DNA of 36,765 bases from Acidobacteriota bacterium. GTDB lineage: Bacteria > Acidobacteriota > Terriglobia > Bryobacterales > Bryobacteraceae. Of this stretch, positions 1-8,063 are shown piece after piece. The notes under the pieces were generated by a model that made no database searches, was not told the origin of the DNA, and worked only from the letters and a program-made list of their open reading frames with translations. The stretch is from the NCBI GenBank assembly GCA_005808475.1, contig SYLY01000320.1, positions 1 to 36,765 on the forward strand, written 5' to 3'. The position numbers were made by a program, and so were the translations under genes. Positions within the stretch are counted from its first letter, which is position 1; each line of letters begins with the position of its first letter.

Positions 1-2
1 AT

Positions 3-401
3 CTCGCCAAGCCGTTCGAACTGGCGATTCTGATGGCCCGGGTCAGAAGCCTGCTGCGCCGCGGTCAATGGCAGACGGGTCCGGCGAAGGCGGCCAACGT
101 GTTCGACTTCGGCTCCAAGCGGATCGACTTCGACCGGCTGCTGCTGATCGCGGACGGGCGCGAGATCAAGCTGACGCTCATGGAGGCGAATCTGCTGCGA
201 TTCCTGATTCGCCACGAGGGCACGGTGGTGGCGCGGAAGGCGATGCTCGACGAGGTGTGGGAGGTGCGCGAGGACACCGACACCCGTGCGATCGACAACT
301 TCATCGCGCGGGTTCGCAAGCTGATCGAAGACGAGCCGTCGCAGCCCCGGCACTTGCTAACGGTGCGCGGGGTCGGGTATCGTTTCGTGGCGAACCCGTG
401 A
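3..401 (+). CDS. Response regulator, OmpR/PhoB family, C-terminal part (5' end outside window)
   Basis: The open frame runs into the left edge of the window, so the true start and most of the receiver domain are missing. The first visible residues, LAKPFELAILMARVRSLLRR, match the end of a receiver domain: the KPF is the conserved Lys-Pro switch segment and the helix after it is alpha-5. A linker follows, then a winged-helix DNA-binding domain (Trans_reg_C type) that ends with the typical RKLIEDEPSQPRHLLTVRGVGYRF. The protein is therefore the DNA-binding output of a two-component system. Its histidine kinase is not in the window, so the stimulus is unknown. The gene ends 47 nt before padR on the same strand. 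An internal ATG at 33 lies inside the receiver helix and is not a plausible start. Confidence 0.93.
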   Translation, partial: LAKPFELAILMARVRSLLRRGQWQTGPAKAANVFDFGSKRIDFDRLLLIADGREIKLTLMEANLLRFLIRHEGTVVARKAMLDEVWEVREDTDTRAIDNFIARVRKLIEDEPSQPRHLLTVRGVGYRFVANP

Positions 402-420
402 GGGGTGGGTCGCGGACGTG

Positions 421-447
421 TTAAGCTGTCTTGGTAAGACAACTTCA
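421..447. promoter_or_regulatory. Probable PadR operator (imperfect 12-bp inverted repeat)
   Basis: The left arm TTAAGCTGTCTT (421-432) and the right arm AAGACAACTTCA (436-447) are separated by GGT. The arms pair at 10 of 12 positions, and the inner GTCTT/AAGAC is perfect. The repeat ends one base before the ATG of the PadR gene at 449. PadR dimers bind palindromes near their own promoters, so autoregulation is the natural reading. TAAGAC at 435-440 could act as a -10 element inside the operator. Confidence 0.7.
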
Positions 448-448
448 C

Positions 449-778
449 ATGGCACGCACCGACGCACTCCAAGGCTCGCTCGACCTGCTGGTTCTCAAAC
501 TGCTCGCCAAGCGCGCGCCGCTCCACGGCTACGCGCTCATGGCCGCCATTCAAGAGATCTCCGAGGACGCCCTGCGCGTCGAGCAGGGCTCGCTCTACCC
601 GGCCCTGCACCGGATGGAAGAGGGGGGCTGGATCTCCGCCGAGTGGGTGTCTAGCGACGCCGGCCGGCGTGTACGCGCCTACTCGCTCACGCGGGCCGGG
701 CGCAAGGAACTGGAGGACGCCGCGCGGCGATGGTCCTCGGTCACGTCCGCCGTGAATCGCGTCTTGAGGATGGCCTGA
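449..778 (+). CDS. PadR family transcriptional regulator
   Basis: This 109-residue protein is a typical short (PadR-s1) regulator: a winged helix containing LDLLVLKLLAKRAPLHGYAL and EQGSLYPALHRMEEGGWI, followed by the basic wing strand and LTRAGRKELE. PadR proteins act as repressors, often releasing DNA on binding a small ligand. I chose the ATG at 449 because MARTDALQGSLDLLVLK matches the usual family N-terminus; a TTG at 431 in the same frame would lie inside the operator palindrome. The stop codon is separated by one base from the ATG of the ADOP permease. PadR-ADOP pairs are a recurrent arrangement in acidobacterial genomes, so PadR probably controls the permease and possibly the genes beyond it. 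The ligand is unknown. Confidence 0.95.
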   Translation: MARTDALQGSLDLLVLKLLAKRAPLHGYALMAAIQEISEDALRVEQGSLYPALHRMEEGGWISAEWVSSDAGRRVRAYSLTRAGRKELEDAARRWSSVTSAVNRVLRMA

Positions 779-779
779 T

Positions 780-3386
780 ATGTCCTATTGGAGCCGCATT
801 CGCAACGCGCTTCGGCCGGAACGAGTGGAGCGCGAGATCGCCGGCGAGATCGAGTCGCATCTCGAGGAGGAACGCGCGGCCGGGGGCGCGGCGTTCGGCA
901 GCCCGTTGCGGTACCGCGAAGCCAGCCGCGACGCCAAGGTGGCGCCGTGGCTCGACTCGCTGCGAGCGGACGCCGTGTTCGCCTGGCGGCAATTGACCAA
1001 GCGCAAGACCGCCACCTTGGTCGTGGTGCTGTCGTTGGCGACGGGCATCGGCGCGGTGCTCTCCGGGTTCCGGCTGGTCGATGCCGGATTTCTGCGGACG
1101 CTGCCCGTTCGCGACCCGCACCGCTTGCACTTCCTGCGCTACACGATGACGAACATCGACGGCGCCTCGTCGCCGCGCGATTCGTTCTCGTACGCCGAGT
1201 TCCGGGCCATGCGCGCCGCTCTCGCTGGTGAGGCGGAGGTCATGATGGCCAGCTTCGCCGACCGCCAGGACATCACGTTCGGCGGCCACGCGGAGGTGGA
1301 AAAGGTCTCCCGCCAGTTCGTCAGCGGGGCCGCGTTCGAGAACTTCGGCCTCGCGCCCGCCGCGGGGCGGCTGTTGGGGCGCGGGGACGACGATGCCGGG
1401 GCGAATCACCGCGTGTCCGTCGTCACGCACGACTACGCGCAGCGCCGCTTCGGGTCGGCGGCGGCGGCCATGGGCAGGAGCTTCCGGTATCTCGAGGCGA
1501 TGTACGAGATCGTCGGCGTGATCGAGCCAAAGTTCACCGGTACGTCCACCGGCGTGGTGATGGACGTATTCATCCCGCTGCTTGCGAACGAGGGGGCGAC
1601 GCGAGGCTCCGGCGCTTCGGACGACAGAAGCGCTCGCATCCTGGTGCATCTGGCGCCGGGAGCGGCCCCGGAACGCGCGGCCGGGAAGCTGCGTGCGGCG
1701 TTCCGGCGGGAACGGGAGGCGGTGGTCAAGCGTCATCCCACGGCCAAGGCATTCGCCGATGCCTATCTCGGCGCGCGCCTCAACCTGCTTCCCGCCGCTA
1801 ATGGAATCTCGAACTTCGAGCGCGACTTCCGATTTCCGGTGGCGATCCTGACCGGGACGGCGATTCTGCTGCTGCTGCTCTGCTGCGCCGGCGTGGCGAA
1901 CCTGCTTACGATTCAGGCGGCGGCGCGCGGGCGGGAGATGGCGTTGAGAATCTCGATTGGCGCCGGGCGGCGCCGCTTGATCCAACTGGTGTTGGTGGAG
2001 AGTCTGATGCTGGGCGCGGCGGCCGCGGTGGCCGGGATGCTGTTCGCCTGGTGGAGCGCTCCTCTGGTGGTGTCGGGCTTGAACCCGCCGGACAATCCGG
2101 TGAGGCTTCAACTCGCCATGGATGGCCGCGTGGTATTGGCGGCGCTCGCGCTCGCCTTCGCGGTGACGATTCTGTCCGGGCTGCCGGCCGCGTTGCGAGC
2201 GCAGGCAACGGCTCCGTCGGAAGCATTGAAGGATGGCGCGGCGTCGATCGCGCCCGGCCGCGCCGGACTCCTGTTGACGGCGGCGCAGGTCGCGTTCTGC
2301 GTGCTGGTTTGCTTCGTGGCGGGGCTGCTGGGCGGATCGCTTCGCCGGCTGGACGCCCAGGACATCGGGTTCGCTCCGGAGCGGGTTCTGCTGATGGAAA
2401 CGGCCGCCAGCGGCGAGGCTCCGCCGTTCGAAACCTGGAACCAGTTGCGCGAGCGTGTCACGGCGATGCCGGGAGTGGAGGCGGCGGCGTGGAGCGGATG
2501 GCCCGTCCAGACGGGTGGCGCCAATATCGGGCAAATCCAGGTGGGCGCGCGCCCGGTCGAAATCCAGGGTCCGTACACGTTTCAGGCGGCGGCCGGATGG
2601 TTCGACGCGATGGGAATTCCGATGATCGAAGGGCGCGACTTCCGGCCCGGCGAGAACGGCCCCGCCGCGATCGTGAATCGGCAGTTCGCGCGCCACTACT
2701 TCGAAGGGCGGAGTCCGATCGGACAGACGTTCACCGCCTGGAACCAGCGAGTCGAGATAGTGGGCGTCGTGGGCGATTTCCGGATGCGCGACATTCGGGA
2801 GAACATTCGGCCAACCGCCTTCTTCCCGCTCGCCGGTTCACGGTCGGGAGCCCTGGCGATCCGCCTGCGGCCCGGGTTGAAGCAGGCCGCTCTCGCGGGT
2901 CCGTTGCGAACGCTGGTGGCGGAGGCGTTCCCGCGCCTTCGCGTCGACGACATCCGGATGCAGGACGATCTGGTAAAGGCGCAGACCGTGCGCGAGCGGC
3001 TGGTAGCGGGTTTGGCGGGATTCTTCGGAGCCGTTGCGCTGGTGCTGGCCGGGATCGGCCTCTACGGCGTCTTCGCCCATTCGGTGGCGCGGCGATCGCG
3101 GGAGTTCGCGATCCGGATGGCGCTGGGGGCCGGAAGCCGCGCGGTTGCCGCCAACGTTCTGAGAGAGACGCTGATCGCACCGGTTCTGGGCGCCGCGGCG
3201 GGGCTGTTGGCGGGGAGGGGAGTCGAGAGCCGGCTTCGTCCGTTCCTGTTCGAGATTTCCGGGCTGGACTCGGCGGTGATCGGCCCCGTTTTGCTGGCGC
3301 TGGCGGCAGCGGCAGCGGCGGCCGCGATCCCGGCGGTGCTTCGCGCGACGCGGATCGATCCGGCCCGGGCGCTCCGCGCGGAGTGA
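780..3386 (+). CDS. ADOP-type ABC transporter permease (FtsX/MacB-like), PadR-linked
   Basis: This 868-residue membrane protein has the layout of acidobacterial duplicated orphan permeases. A soluble N-terminal segment (about 1-65, containing RVEREIAGEIESHLEEE) precedes a first membrane helix at about 77-98. A MacB-type periplasmic domain follows, then an FtsX-type bundle containing GREMALRISIGAGRRRLIQL. A second periplasmic domain and a second FtsX bundle (RSREFAIRMALGAGSRAV) come after that, and the protein ends in RATRIDPARALRAE. The duplicated FtsX motif shows that two permease halves are fused. No ATPase gene lies beside it, as is usual for these orphan permeases. The role is likely MacB-like export or envelope stress handling, with unknown substrate. 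Its start codon is one base past the padR stop, so the two are surely co-transcribed. Confidence 0.93.
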   Translation: MSYWSRIRNALRPERVEREIAGEIESHLEEERAAGGAAFGSPLRYREASRDAKVAPWLDSLRADAVFAWRQLTKRKTATLVVVLSLATGIGAVLSGFRLVDAGFLRTLPVRDPHRLHFLRYTMTNIDGASSPRDSFSYAEFRAMRAALAGEAEVMMASFADRQDITFGGHAEVEKVSRQFVSGAAFENFGLAPAAGRLLGRGDDDAGANHRVSVVTHDYAQRRFGSAAAAMGRSFRYLEAMYEIVGVIEPKFTGTSTGVVMDVFIPLLANEGATRGSGASDDRSARILVHLAPGAAPERAAGKLRAAFRREREAVVKRHPTAKAFADAYLGARLNLLPAANGISNFERDFRFPVAILTGTAILLLLLCCAGVANLLTIQAAARGREMALRISIGAGRRRLIQLVLVESLMLGAAAAVAGMLFAWWSAPLVVSGLNPPDNPVRLQLAMDGRVVLAALALAFAVTILSGLPAALRAQATAPSEALKDGAASIAPGRAGLLLTAAQVAFCVLVCFVAGLLGGSLRRLDAQDIGFAPERVLLMETAASGEAPPFETWNQLRERVTAMPGVEAAAWSGWPVQTGGANIGQIQVGARPVEIQGPYTFQAAAGWFDAMGIPMIEGRDFRPGENGPAAIVNRQFARHYFEGRSPIGQTFTAWNQRVEIVGVVGDFRMRDIRENIRPTAFFPLAGSRSGALAIRLRPGLKQAALAGPLRTLVAEAFPRLRVDDIRMQDDLVKAQTVRERLVAGLAGFFGAVALVLAGIGLYGVFAHSVARRSREFAIRMALGAGSRAVAANVLRETLIAPVLGAAAGLLAGRGVESRLRPFLFEISGLDSAVIGPVLLALAAAAAAAAIPAVLRATRIDPARALRAE

Positions 3387-3399
3387 TCCGGGCGCATGC

Positions 3400-3405
3400 T
3401 AGAAT
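3400..3405 (+). promoter_or_regulatory. Candidate -10 element (TAGAAT) for the Oar-like receptor gene
   Basis: TAGAAT matches the sigma-70 -10 consensus at five of six positions and lies 38 nt before the ATG at 3443. The same hexamer in a similar context (TAGAATCG) occurs at 7980-7985. No convincing -35 element is visible. The leader would carry a G-rich ribosome binding site around 3428-3434. Confidence 0.35.
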
Positions 3406-3442
3406 CGCGTAGACTCATCGCTTCCCCAGGGGGTATCGCCTC

Positions 3443-6400
3443 ATGCTTTCGAACAGACTTCTGCTCCTCGTTTTCGCCGCCGCCATGATCGCGCTCGGCC
3501 AAACCGGATCCATCCAGGGCTCGCTTCTCGACGCCACGGGATCGGCCGGTCCGAACGCCAAGGTCGCGGCGGTCGACCAGGCCAAGAAACTCACCGTTCG
3601 GGAGACCGTCACCAGTCCAGACGGTTCCTTCCGGCTGAACAACATCCAGCCCGCGTTGTACACGATTCGCGCCGAGGTCTCCGGGTTCAAGACCCTCGAG
3701 CGGCCGGATGTCAAGCTGGACCAGAATCAGATTCTGAACCTGGGCTCCATCACGCTCCAACTCGGTCAAACGACCGAATCGGTCACCGTCGAGGCCGCGG
3801 TCCCCGTCGTGGAAACCACCACGGCTAATAAGAGCTTCACGATCGATTCCCGGCAGGTAACCGAACTCAGCTTGAACGGACGCGACTTCCAATCGCTGAT
3901 CCGCACACTGCCCGGCGTGGTGTCCAATGACCGGTCCGATTTCCGCCTCGCGTTCAATAACACCGACGCGTTCAACATCAACGGATTGCGCGGGTCGAAT
4001 AACAACGTGTTCCTGGACGGCACGATCAACACGGACGTCGGCGCCAACGACGGCCAGTTCACGCAGATCTCGCTGGACGCGGTGGGTGAGTTCAAGGTGC
4101 AGACCTCGGTTTTCAACGCCGAGTACGGCCGGAACCCCGGCGTTCTGATCGCGGTGAACACCAAGGCCGGCTCCTCCAAGTTTCACGGGACCGCCTACGA
4201 GTTCCTCCGCAACAACGCGCTCGACGCCCGCCAGCCGTTCGACCGGACGGGAACCACGCAAAAGCTGCGGTTCAATCAGTTCGGCGGTAACATCAGCGGT
4301 CCGCTATGGGTTCCCAAGGTCTCGTCGATCAAGAACCCGAGGGTCTTCTTCTTCTTCAATTACGAGAAGACGCTGGCGACGCAGCCGAATGGCGGCAGTT
4401 TCGTCGATCTCCCTCACCCGGATCTGTTCAACGGCGACCTTTCGCGGCTCTACCGGGATCAACCGCTGCTGACCACGGGGGGCCAGAACACCGGCTTCCG
4501 GGTAGGTCAAGTGTTCCGCCCGGGCGCCCTCGTGCGCGAGGCGAATGGCAGGATCATCGGCGGCGACCCGTACCTCAACAATCAGGTTCCGCGCGCCGAA
4601 TGGTCGCGCAACGCGGGCGCCTTCCTCGGCATCCTGCGCGGCGCTCCGTACGCCGGCGCAATCGGGACTCCGGGCGTGCCCGAGGCGCAGCGCACGTTCT
4701 TCCAGGATTCCTACACCTTCAACAAGGAAGCCAAGGTGGTCCGGCTGGATTACAACATCAGCGCGAAGAATAACTTCTTTTTCCGGTGGGCGGACGACGC
4801 CAACCACGAGGCTCGCGGCCTCGGAATCTTCGCTTCGACGCCGTATCCGGTGTTCCCGCAGTTCCGTCGCAAGCCGGGTTCGAGCTGGTCGTGGAACCTG
4901 GTGAGCGTCATCTCCCCGAAAACCACCAACGAGTTCATTTTCGGCTATAACCGGCTTACCCAACTGGTGGACGTCAACGAGAAGACCGCCGACGTGGCGC
5001 GGTACGACCGCGAGAAGCTGGGCTTCACCTTCCAGGAGTTCTATCCTCAGTCGAACGTTCGCAACCGCTTCCCGCGTTTCAACTGCGGCGTGGCGAGTTG
5101 CAACTACCCCGGCTTCCCGGCCGGCTGGCTCAGCGAGGCGAAACAGTTCGCGTTGACCGACAACGTCACGACGATGCGCGGCTCGCACACGCTCAAGTTC
5201 GGCGGCTTCTTCAACACGAACCGCAACGGCCAACAGCCGACCTGGACCGATGTGATGAACTTCAACTTCGGCGACAACACGGAGAACACCCGGTCCACGG
5301 GCAACACGTTCGCCAACATGCTGCTCGGCAACTACACCGGCGTGAGCCAGACGAACGGGCGTTTTTACGGCGCGTTCGCTTTCTATGGGGTCGAGTGGTT
5401 CGCGCAGGATAGCTGGCGCGTGAACCGCAAGCTCAACTTGGAGTTTGGGATTCGATGGGCTTACCTCGGCCCCACGTTCACTCACGGCAAGTTCCTGCAG
5501 AACTACTTCGATCCCCGCCGGTACGATCCGTCCAAGGCGGCGGTCATCGACATCCGGCCCGGCTTGCGAAACGGCTCCATCATCGGCGGCGATCCATTCA
5601 ACGGCATGGTGGAAGAGGGCAAGGGGCTTCCCAAGGGAGGCATGCAGCATCGCTACAATAACTGGGGTCCGCGCCTCGGTTTCGCCTACGATCCTTTCGG
5701 CGACGGCAAGACTTCGGTTCGCGGCGGCGTGGGCGTTTTCTATGAGCGCATCCGCCAGAACGCGAATAACTTCGACGGCCTCGGCAACCCGCCGCTCACC
5801 TTCACGCCAACGGTTTTTTCCGGCCAGGTCGACACGCTGAACGCCAGCCTGATCGCGGGAGGAGCCCGCACACCGGTGAGCATCGTGGCCATCGACGCCG
5901 CTGGCCAAGTGCCCACGGTCTACTCGTGGTCCCTGGGAGTGCAACGGCAGCTCCCCGCCGGCATCGCGTTGGATATCGCCTACGTGGGCAACGCCGGACG
6001 CCATTTGCAGTACCGGCGCGACCTCGGTCAGATTCCCCTGGGAACGACGCTGCGGCCCGGCGTCTTGACCGGCGTGAACGGAACCACCAACGCGTTGCGG
6101 CCGTATCTCGGCTACACCACGGTCAACTGGACCGAGTTCGGCGCGATCTCCAAGTACAACGCGCTGCAATCGAGAGTGAGCCGCCGCTTCTCCAAGGGCT
6201 TCACCGGCAACTTCAATTACACCTGGTCGCGCGCGATCGACGAGGTCGACGGCGACACCACGGCGATCGGCTATTACATGGACCGCCGGCGCGAGTTCGG
6301 CCCCGCCGGATTCGACCGGCTGCACACCGTTACCATCGATTTCGTCTACGAGTTGCCGAACTTGGCCAGGTCGAGCGCGGCCAAGTACGCGATCAACGGC

Positions 6401-6865
6401 TGGCAGATCAATGGAATCACGCGGTTTTGGAGCGGCCAGCCGCTTACGATCGGTTCGAACGGCAACCCCGGAACGCTGGGCGGCGGCGTCCGCGCCGACT
6501 ACCTGGGCGGCCAGATCACACCGGACAACAAGAGCGAACTCGACTACTTCAACGTTTTCACGTTCGGACGCCCGGCGGATGGCTCGCTCGGCAATCTGGG
6601 GCGCAACACCCTCAGGGCTCCCGGCATCAACAACTGGGATATCTCGATCTTCAAGAATACGCGGATCGCGGAGAAGTACGCCGTGCAACTCCGGGTGGAG
6701 ACCTTCAACACGTTCAACCACACCCAATGGGCGGGCATCAACACCGGTCTCAACCTGCCGAATCCGAACTCGACGGTTACCGCGGCGACGCGGGGCACGC
6801 TAGGGCAAGTGACCTCGACGCGCGATCCCCGGTCCCTGCAGTTCGGACTGAAGTTCCTGTTCTGA
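3443..6865 (+). CDS. Oar-like TonB-dependent receptor-family outer membrane protein with carboxypeptidase-regulatory domain
   Basis: This 1140-residue protein starts with a signal peptide (MLSNRLLLLVFAAAMIALGQ). A carboxypeptidase-regulatory/Cna-B-like beta-sandwich follows at about 24-105 (GSIQGSLLDATGSAGPNAKV; SPDGSFRLNNIQPALYTIRA). A plug-like region at about 125-235 contains SLNGRDFQSLIRTLPGV and the INGLRGSNNNVFLDG segment. The rest is a long beta-barrel rich in aromatic and Asn residues, ending in FGLKFLF with the terminal Phe expected of a Bam client. No TonB box is obvious. Acidobacteria carry large families of these proteins, mostly for uptake of large organic substrates; the ligand here cannot be inferred. 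The start is supported by a G-rich Shine-Dalgarno (CCCCAGGGGG) and the signal peptide. The TPR gene begins 11 nt after its stop, so the two likely form one transcript. Confidence 0.93.
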   Translation: MLSNRLLLLVFAAAMIALGQTGSIQGSLLDATGSAGPNAKVAAVDQAKKLTVRETVTSPDGSFRLNNIQPALYTIRAEVSGFKTLERPDVKLDQNQILNLGSITLQLGQTTESVTVEAAVPVVETTTANKSFTIDSRQVTELSLNGRDFQSLIRTLPGVVSNDRSDFRLAFNNTDAFNINGLRGSNNNVFLDGTINTDVGANDGQFTQISLDAVGEFKVQTSVFNAEYGRNPGVLIAVNTKAGSSKFHGTAYEFLRNNALDARQPFDRTGTTQKLRFNQFGGNISGPLWVPKVSSIKNPRVFFFFNYEKTLATQPNGGSFVDLPHPDLFNGDLSRLYRDQPLLTTGGQNTGFRVGQVFRPGALVREANGRIIGGDPYLNNQVPRAEWSRNAGAFLGILRGAPYAGAIGTPGVPEAQRTFFQDSYTFNKEAKVVRLDYNISAKNNFFFRWADDANHEARGLGIFASTPYPVFPQFRRKPGSSWSWNLVSVISPKTTNEFIFGYNRLTQLVDVNEKTADVARYDREKLGFTFQEFYPQSNVRNRFPRFNCGVASCNYPGFPAGWLSEAKQFALTDNVTTMRGSHTLKFGGFFNTNRNGQQPTWTDVMNFNFGDNTENTRSTGNTFANMLLGNYTGVSQTNGRFYGAFAFYGVEWFAQDSWRVNRKLNLEFGIRWAYLGPTFTHGKFLQNYFDPRRYDPSKAAVIDIRPGLRNGSIIGGDPFNGMVEEGKGLPKGGMQHRYNNWGPRLGFAYDPFGDGKTSVRGGVGVFYERIRQNANNFDGLGNPPLTFTPTVFSGQVDTLNASLIAGGARTPVSIVAIDAAGQVPTVYSWSLGVQRQLPAGIALDIAYVGNAGRHLQYRRDLGQIPLGTTLRPGVLTGVNGTTNALRPYLGYTTVNWTEFGAISKYNALQSRVSRRFSKGFTGNFNYTWSRAIDEVDGDTTAIGYYMDRRREFGPAGFDRLHTVTIDFVYELPNLARSSAAKYAINGWQINGITRFWSGQPLTIGSNGNPGTLGGGVRADYLGGQITPDNKSELDYFNVFTFGRPADGSLGNLGRNTLRAPGINNWDISIFKNTRIAEKYAVQLRVETFNTFNHTQWAGINTGLNLPNPNSTVTAATRGTLGQVTSTRDPRSLQFGLKFLF

Positions 6866-6876
6866 TCGCGATTTCG

Positions 6877-7956
6877 ATGTTACTGCTAGTGGCGGCGCTT
6901 CTCTTTCAGGGAAGCGCCGCCTCTCTTTTCGAGCGCGCCTCGGCGGCGCTGGCGGCTGGCGATCTCGCCGCCGCGGAGAAGGGGTTGGAGGCCGCGCTCG
7001 CCAAGGATCCCCGGCACGTGCCGTCGCTCGGCAACCTGGGCGTGGTTTACTCGCGGACCGGGCGGCCCTCCGCCGCCATCGCCGTTTACCAGAGAGCGCT
7101 GAAGCTGGCGCCGGACGAGCCAGGACTGCTGTTCAATCTCGGCTTGGCGCACATGAAGCTGGATCAGCACGCCGCGGCCAAGCCGCTGTTCCGGAGGATC
7201 GCCAAGCTCGGCAAGCCGGGCGCGCAACTGCGGGAGTTGCTGGCCACCACTCAGTTGCTCACCGGTGAGACGGCGGCGGCGCTGGCGGCGTTGATCGAAC
7301 TGGAGCGGGAGGATCCGGCCAATTCGGGAGTGCAGTATCTGCTCGCGGTCGGTCACTTGAAGAACAAGGACCGTGCCGCCGCGGGGGCCGCGCTCGAGAA
7401 GCTGATGGCGGCGCTGAATCCGGCGCAAGCGCACTACCTGGCGGGCAAGGCCTACTACGAGACGTCGCTGTTCGAGGACGCGGAAAAGAGCCTGCGCGCG
7501 GCCGTGGCGGCGGATCCGAAACTACCGGGCGCGCAACTGGAACTGGGAAAGACCCTGGTTAGCCTGCGCAGGGAGGAGGAGGCCCTGGCTGTGTTGCGCG
7601 AAGCGGCGGCCCAGGCTCCGGACGACGCCGAAGCCACCTATTATCTCGGCGCGTTGTTGGCCCAGAGCGGCGATCCGGTCCAGGGCATCGCCCTGCTCGA
7701 GAAGGTGCGGTCGCTGCGGCCCGATTCCTGGGGAGCGGCATACTATCTGGGCAAGGCGCGACTTCGGGAAAAGCGGCTTCCGGCGGCGATCGCGCTGCTC
7801 GAGACCGCGTCCCGGTTGAATCCGTCCGAAGCCGCCGTGTGGTTGCAACTCTCGCAGGCATACCGGCAGGCGGGACGCGCGGTCGATGCCGCCGCGGCGG
7901 CGCGTAAGGTGGCGGCGCTCAAGAGATCGGAGAACGCGCCGCTGGTGCTGCGATAA
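6877..7956 (+). CDS. Secreted or membrane-anchored TPR repeat protein
   Basis: The 359-residue product begins with a hydrophobic signal or anchor (MLLLVAALLFQGSAAS) and then consists almost entirely of tetratricopeptide repeats from about residue 20. Recognisable units include SLGNLGVVYSRTGRPSAAIA, LLFNLGLAHMKLDQHAAAKP, AHYLAGKAYYETSLFEDAEK and VWLQLSQAYRQAGRAVDAAA. TPR scaffolds mediate protein-protein contacts, and there is no catalytic domain. The same frame is open far upstream inside the receptor gene, but ATG 6877 is the first start after the receptor stop that gives a signal sequence. The 11-nt spacing suggests co-transcription with the receptor, and a periplasmic scaffold role for it is possible but only inferred. 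Confidence 0.9.
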   Translation: MLLLVAALLFQGSAASLFERASAALAAGDLAAAEKGLEAALAKDPRHVPSLGNLGVVYSRTGRPSAAIAVYQRALKLAPDEPGLLFNLGLAHMKLDQHAAAKPLFRRIAKLGKPGAQLRELLATTQLLTGETAAALAALIELEREDPANSGVQYLLAVGHLKNKDRAAAGAALEKLMAALNPAQAHYLAGKAYYETSLFEDAEKSLRAAVAADPKLPGAQLELGKTLVSLRREEEALAVLREAAAQAPDDAEATYYLGALLAQSGDPVQGIALLEKVRSLRPDSWGAAYYLGKARLREKRLPAAIALLETASRLNPSEAAVWLQLSQAYRQAGRAVDAAAAARKVAALKRSENAPLVLR

Positions 7957-7979
7957 CAGGGCGGCTCGTCCGTTCGAGG

Positions 7980-7985
7980 TAGAAT
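7980..7985 (+). promoter_or_regulatory. Candidate -10 element (TAGAAT) for the Rpn-like gene
   Basis: TAGAAT followed by CGGGG lies in the 107-nt gap between the TPR gene and the Rpn-like gene. It is the same hexamer seen before the receptor at 3400. A clear -35 is not visible, and the leader would be about 75 nt. Confidence 0.35.
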
Positions 7986-8063
7986 CGGGGTTCGGCGGGA
8001 AAGCGGGGCAGTCCGCTTGCCGCGGCGCGATCCTGGCCGGGGACGCTTCACCAGGAGGTGTCC

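Noticed and set aside
741-2696. Long open frame on the minus strand opposite the first ADOP gene
   Set aside because: It is a GC-driven shadow of the permease frame: composition is Arg/Gly/His-rich with no domain, start site or promoter, and the plus-strand frame is clearly coding.
4304-6727. 807-codon open frame opposite the Oar-like receptor
   Set aside because: It is antisense to a gene with clear domains, has no recognisable motif, and its amino-acid composition is that of a high-GC antisense frame.
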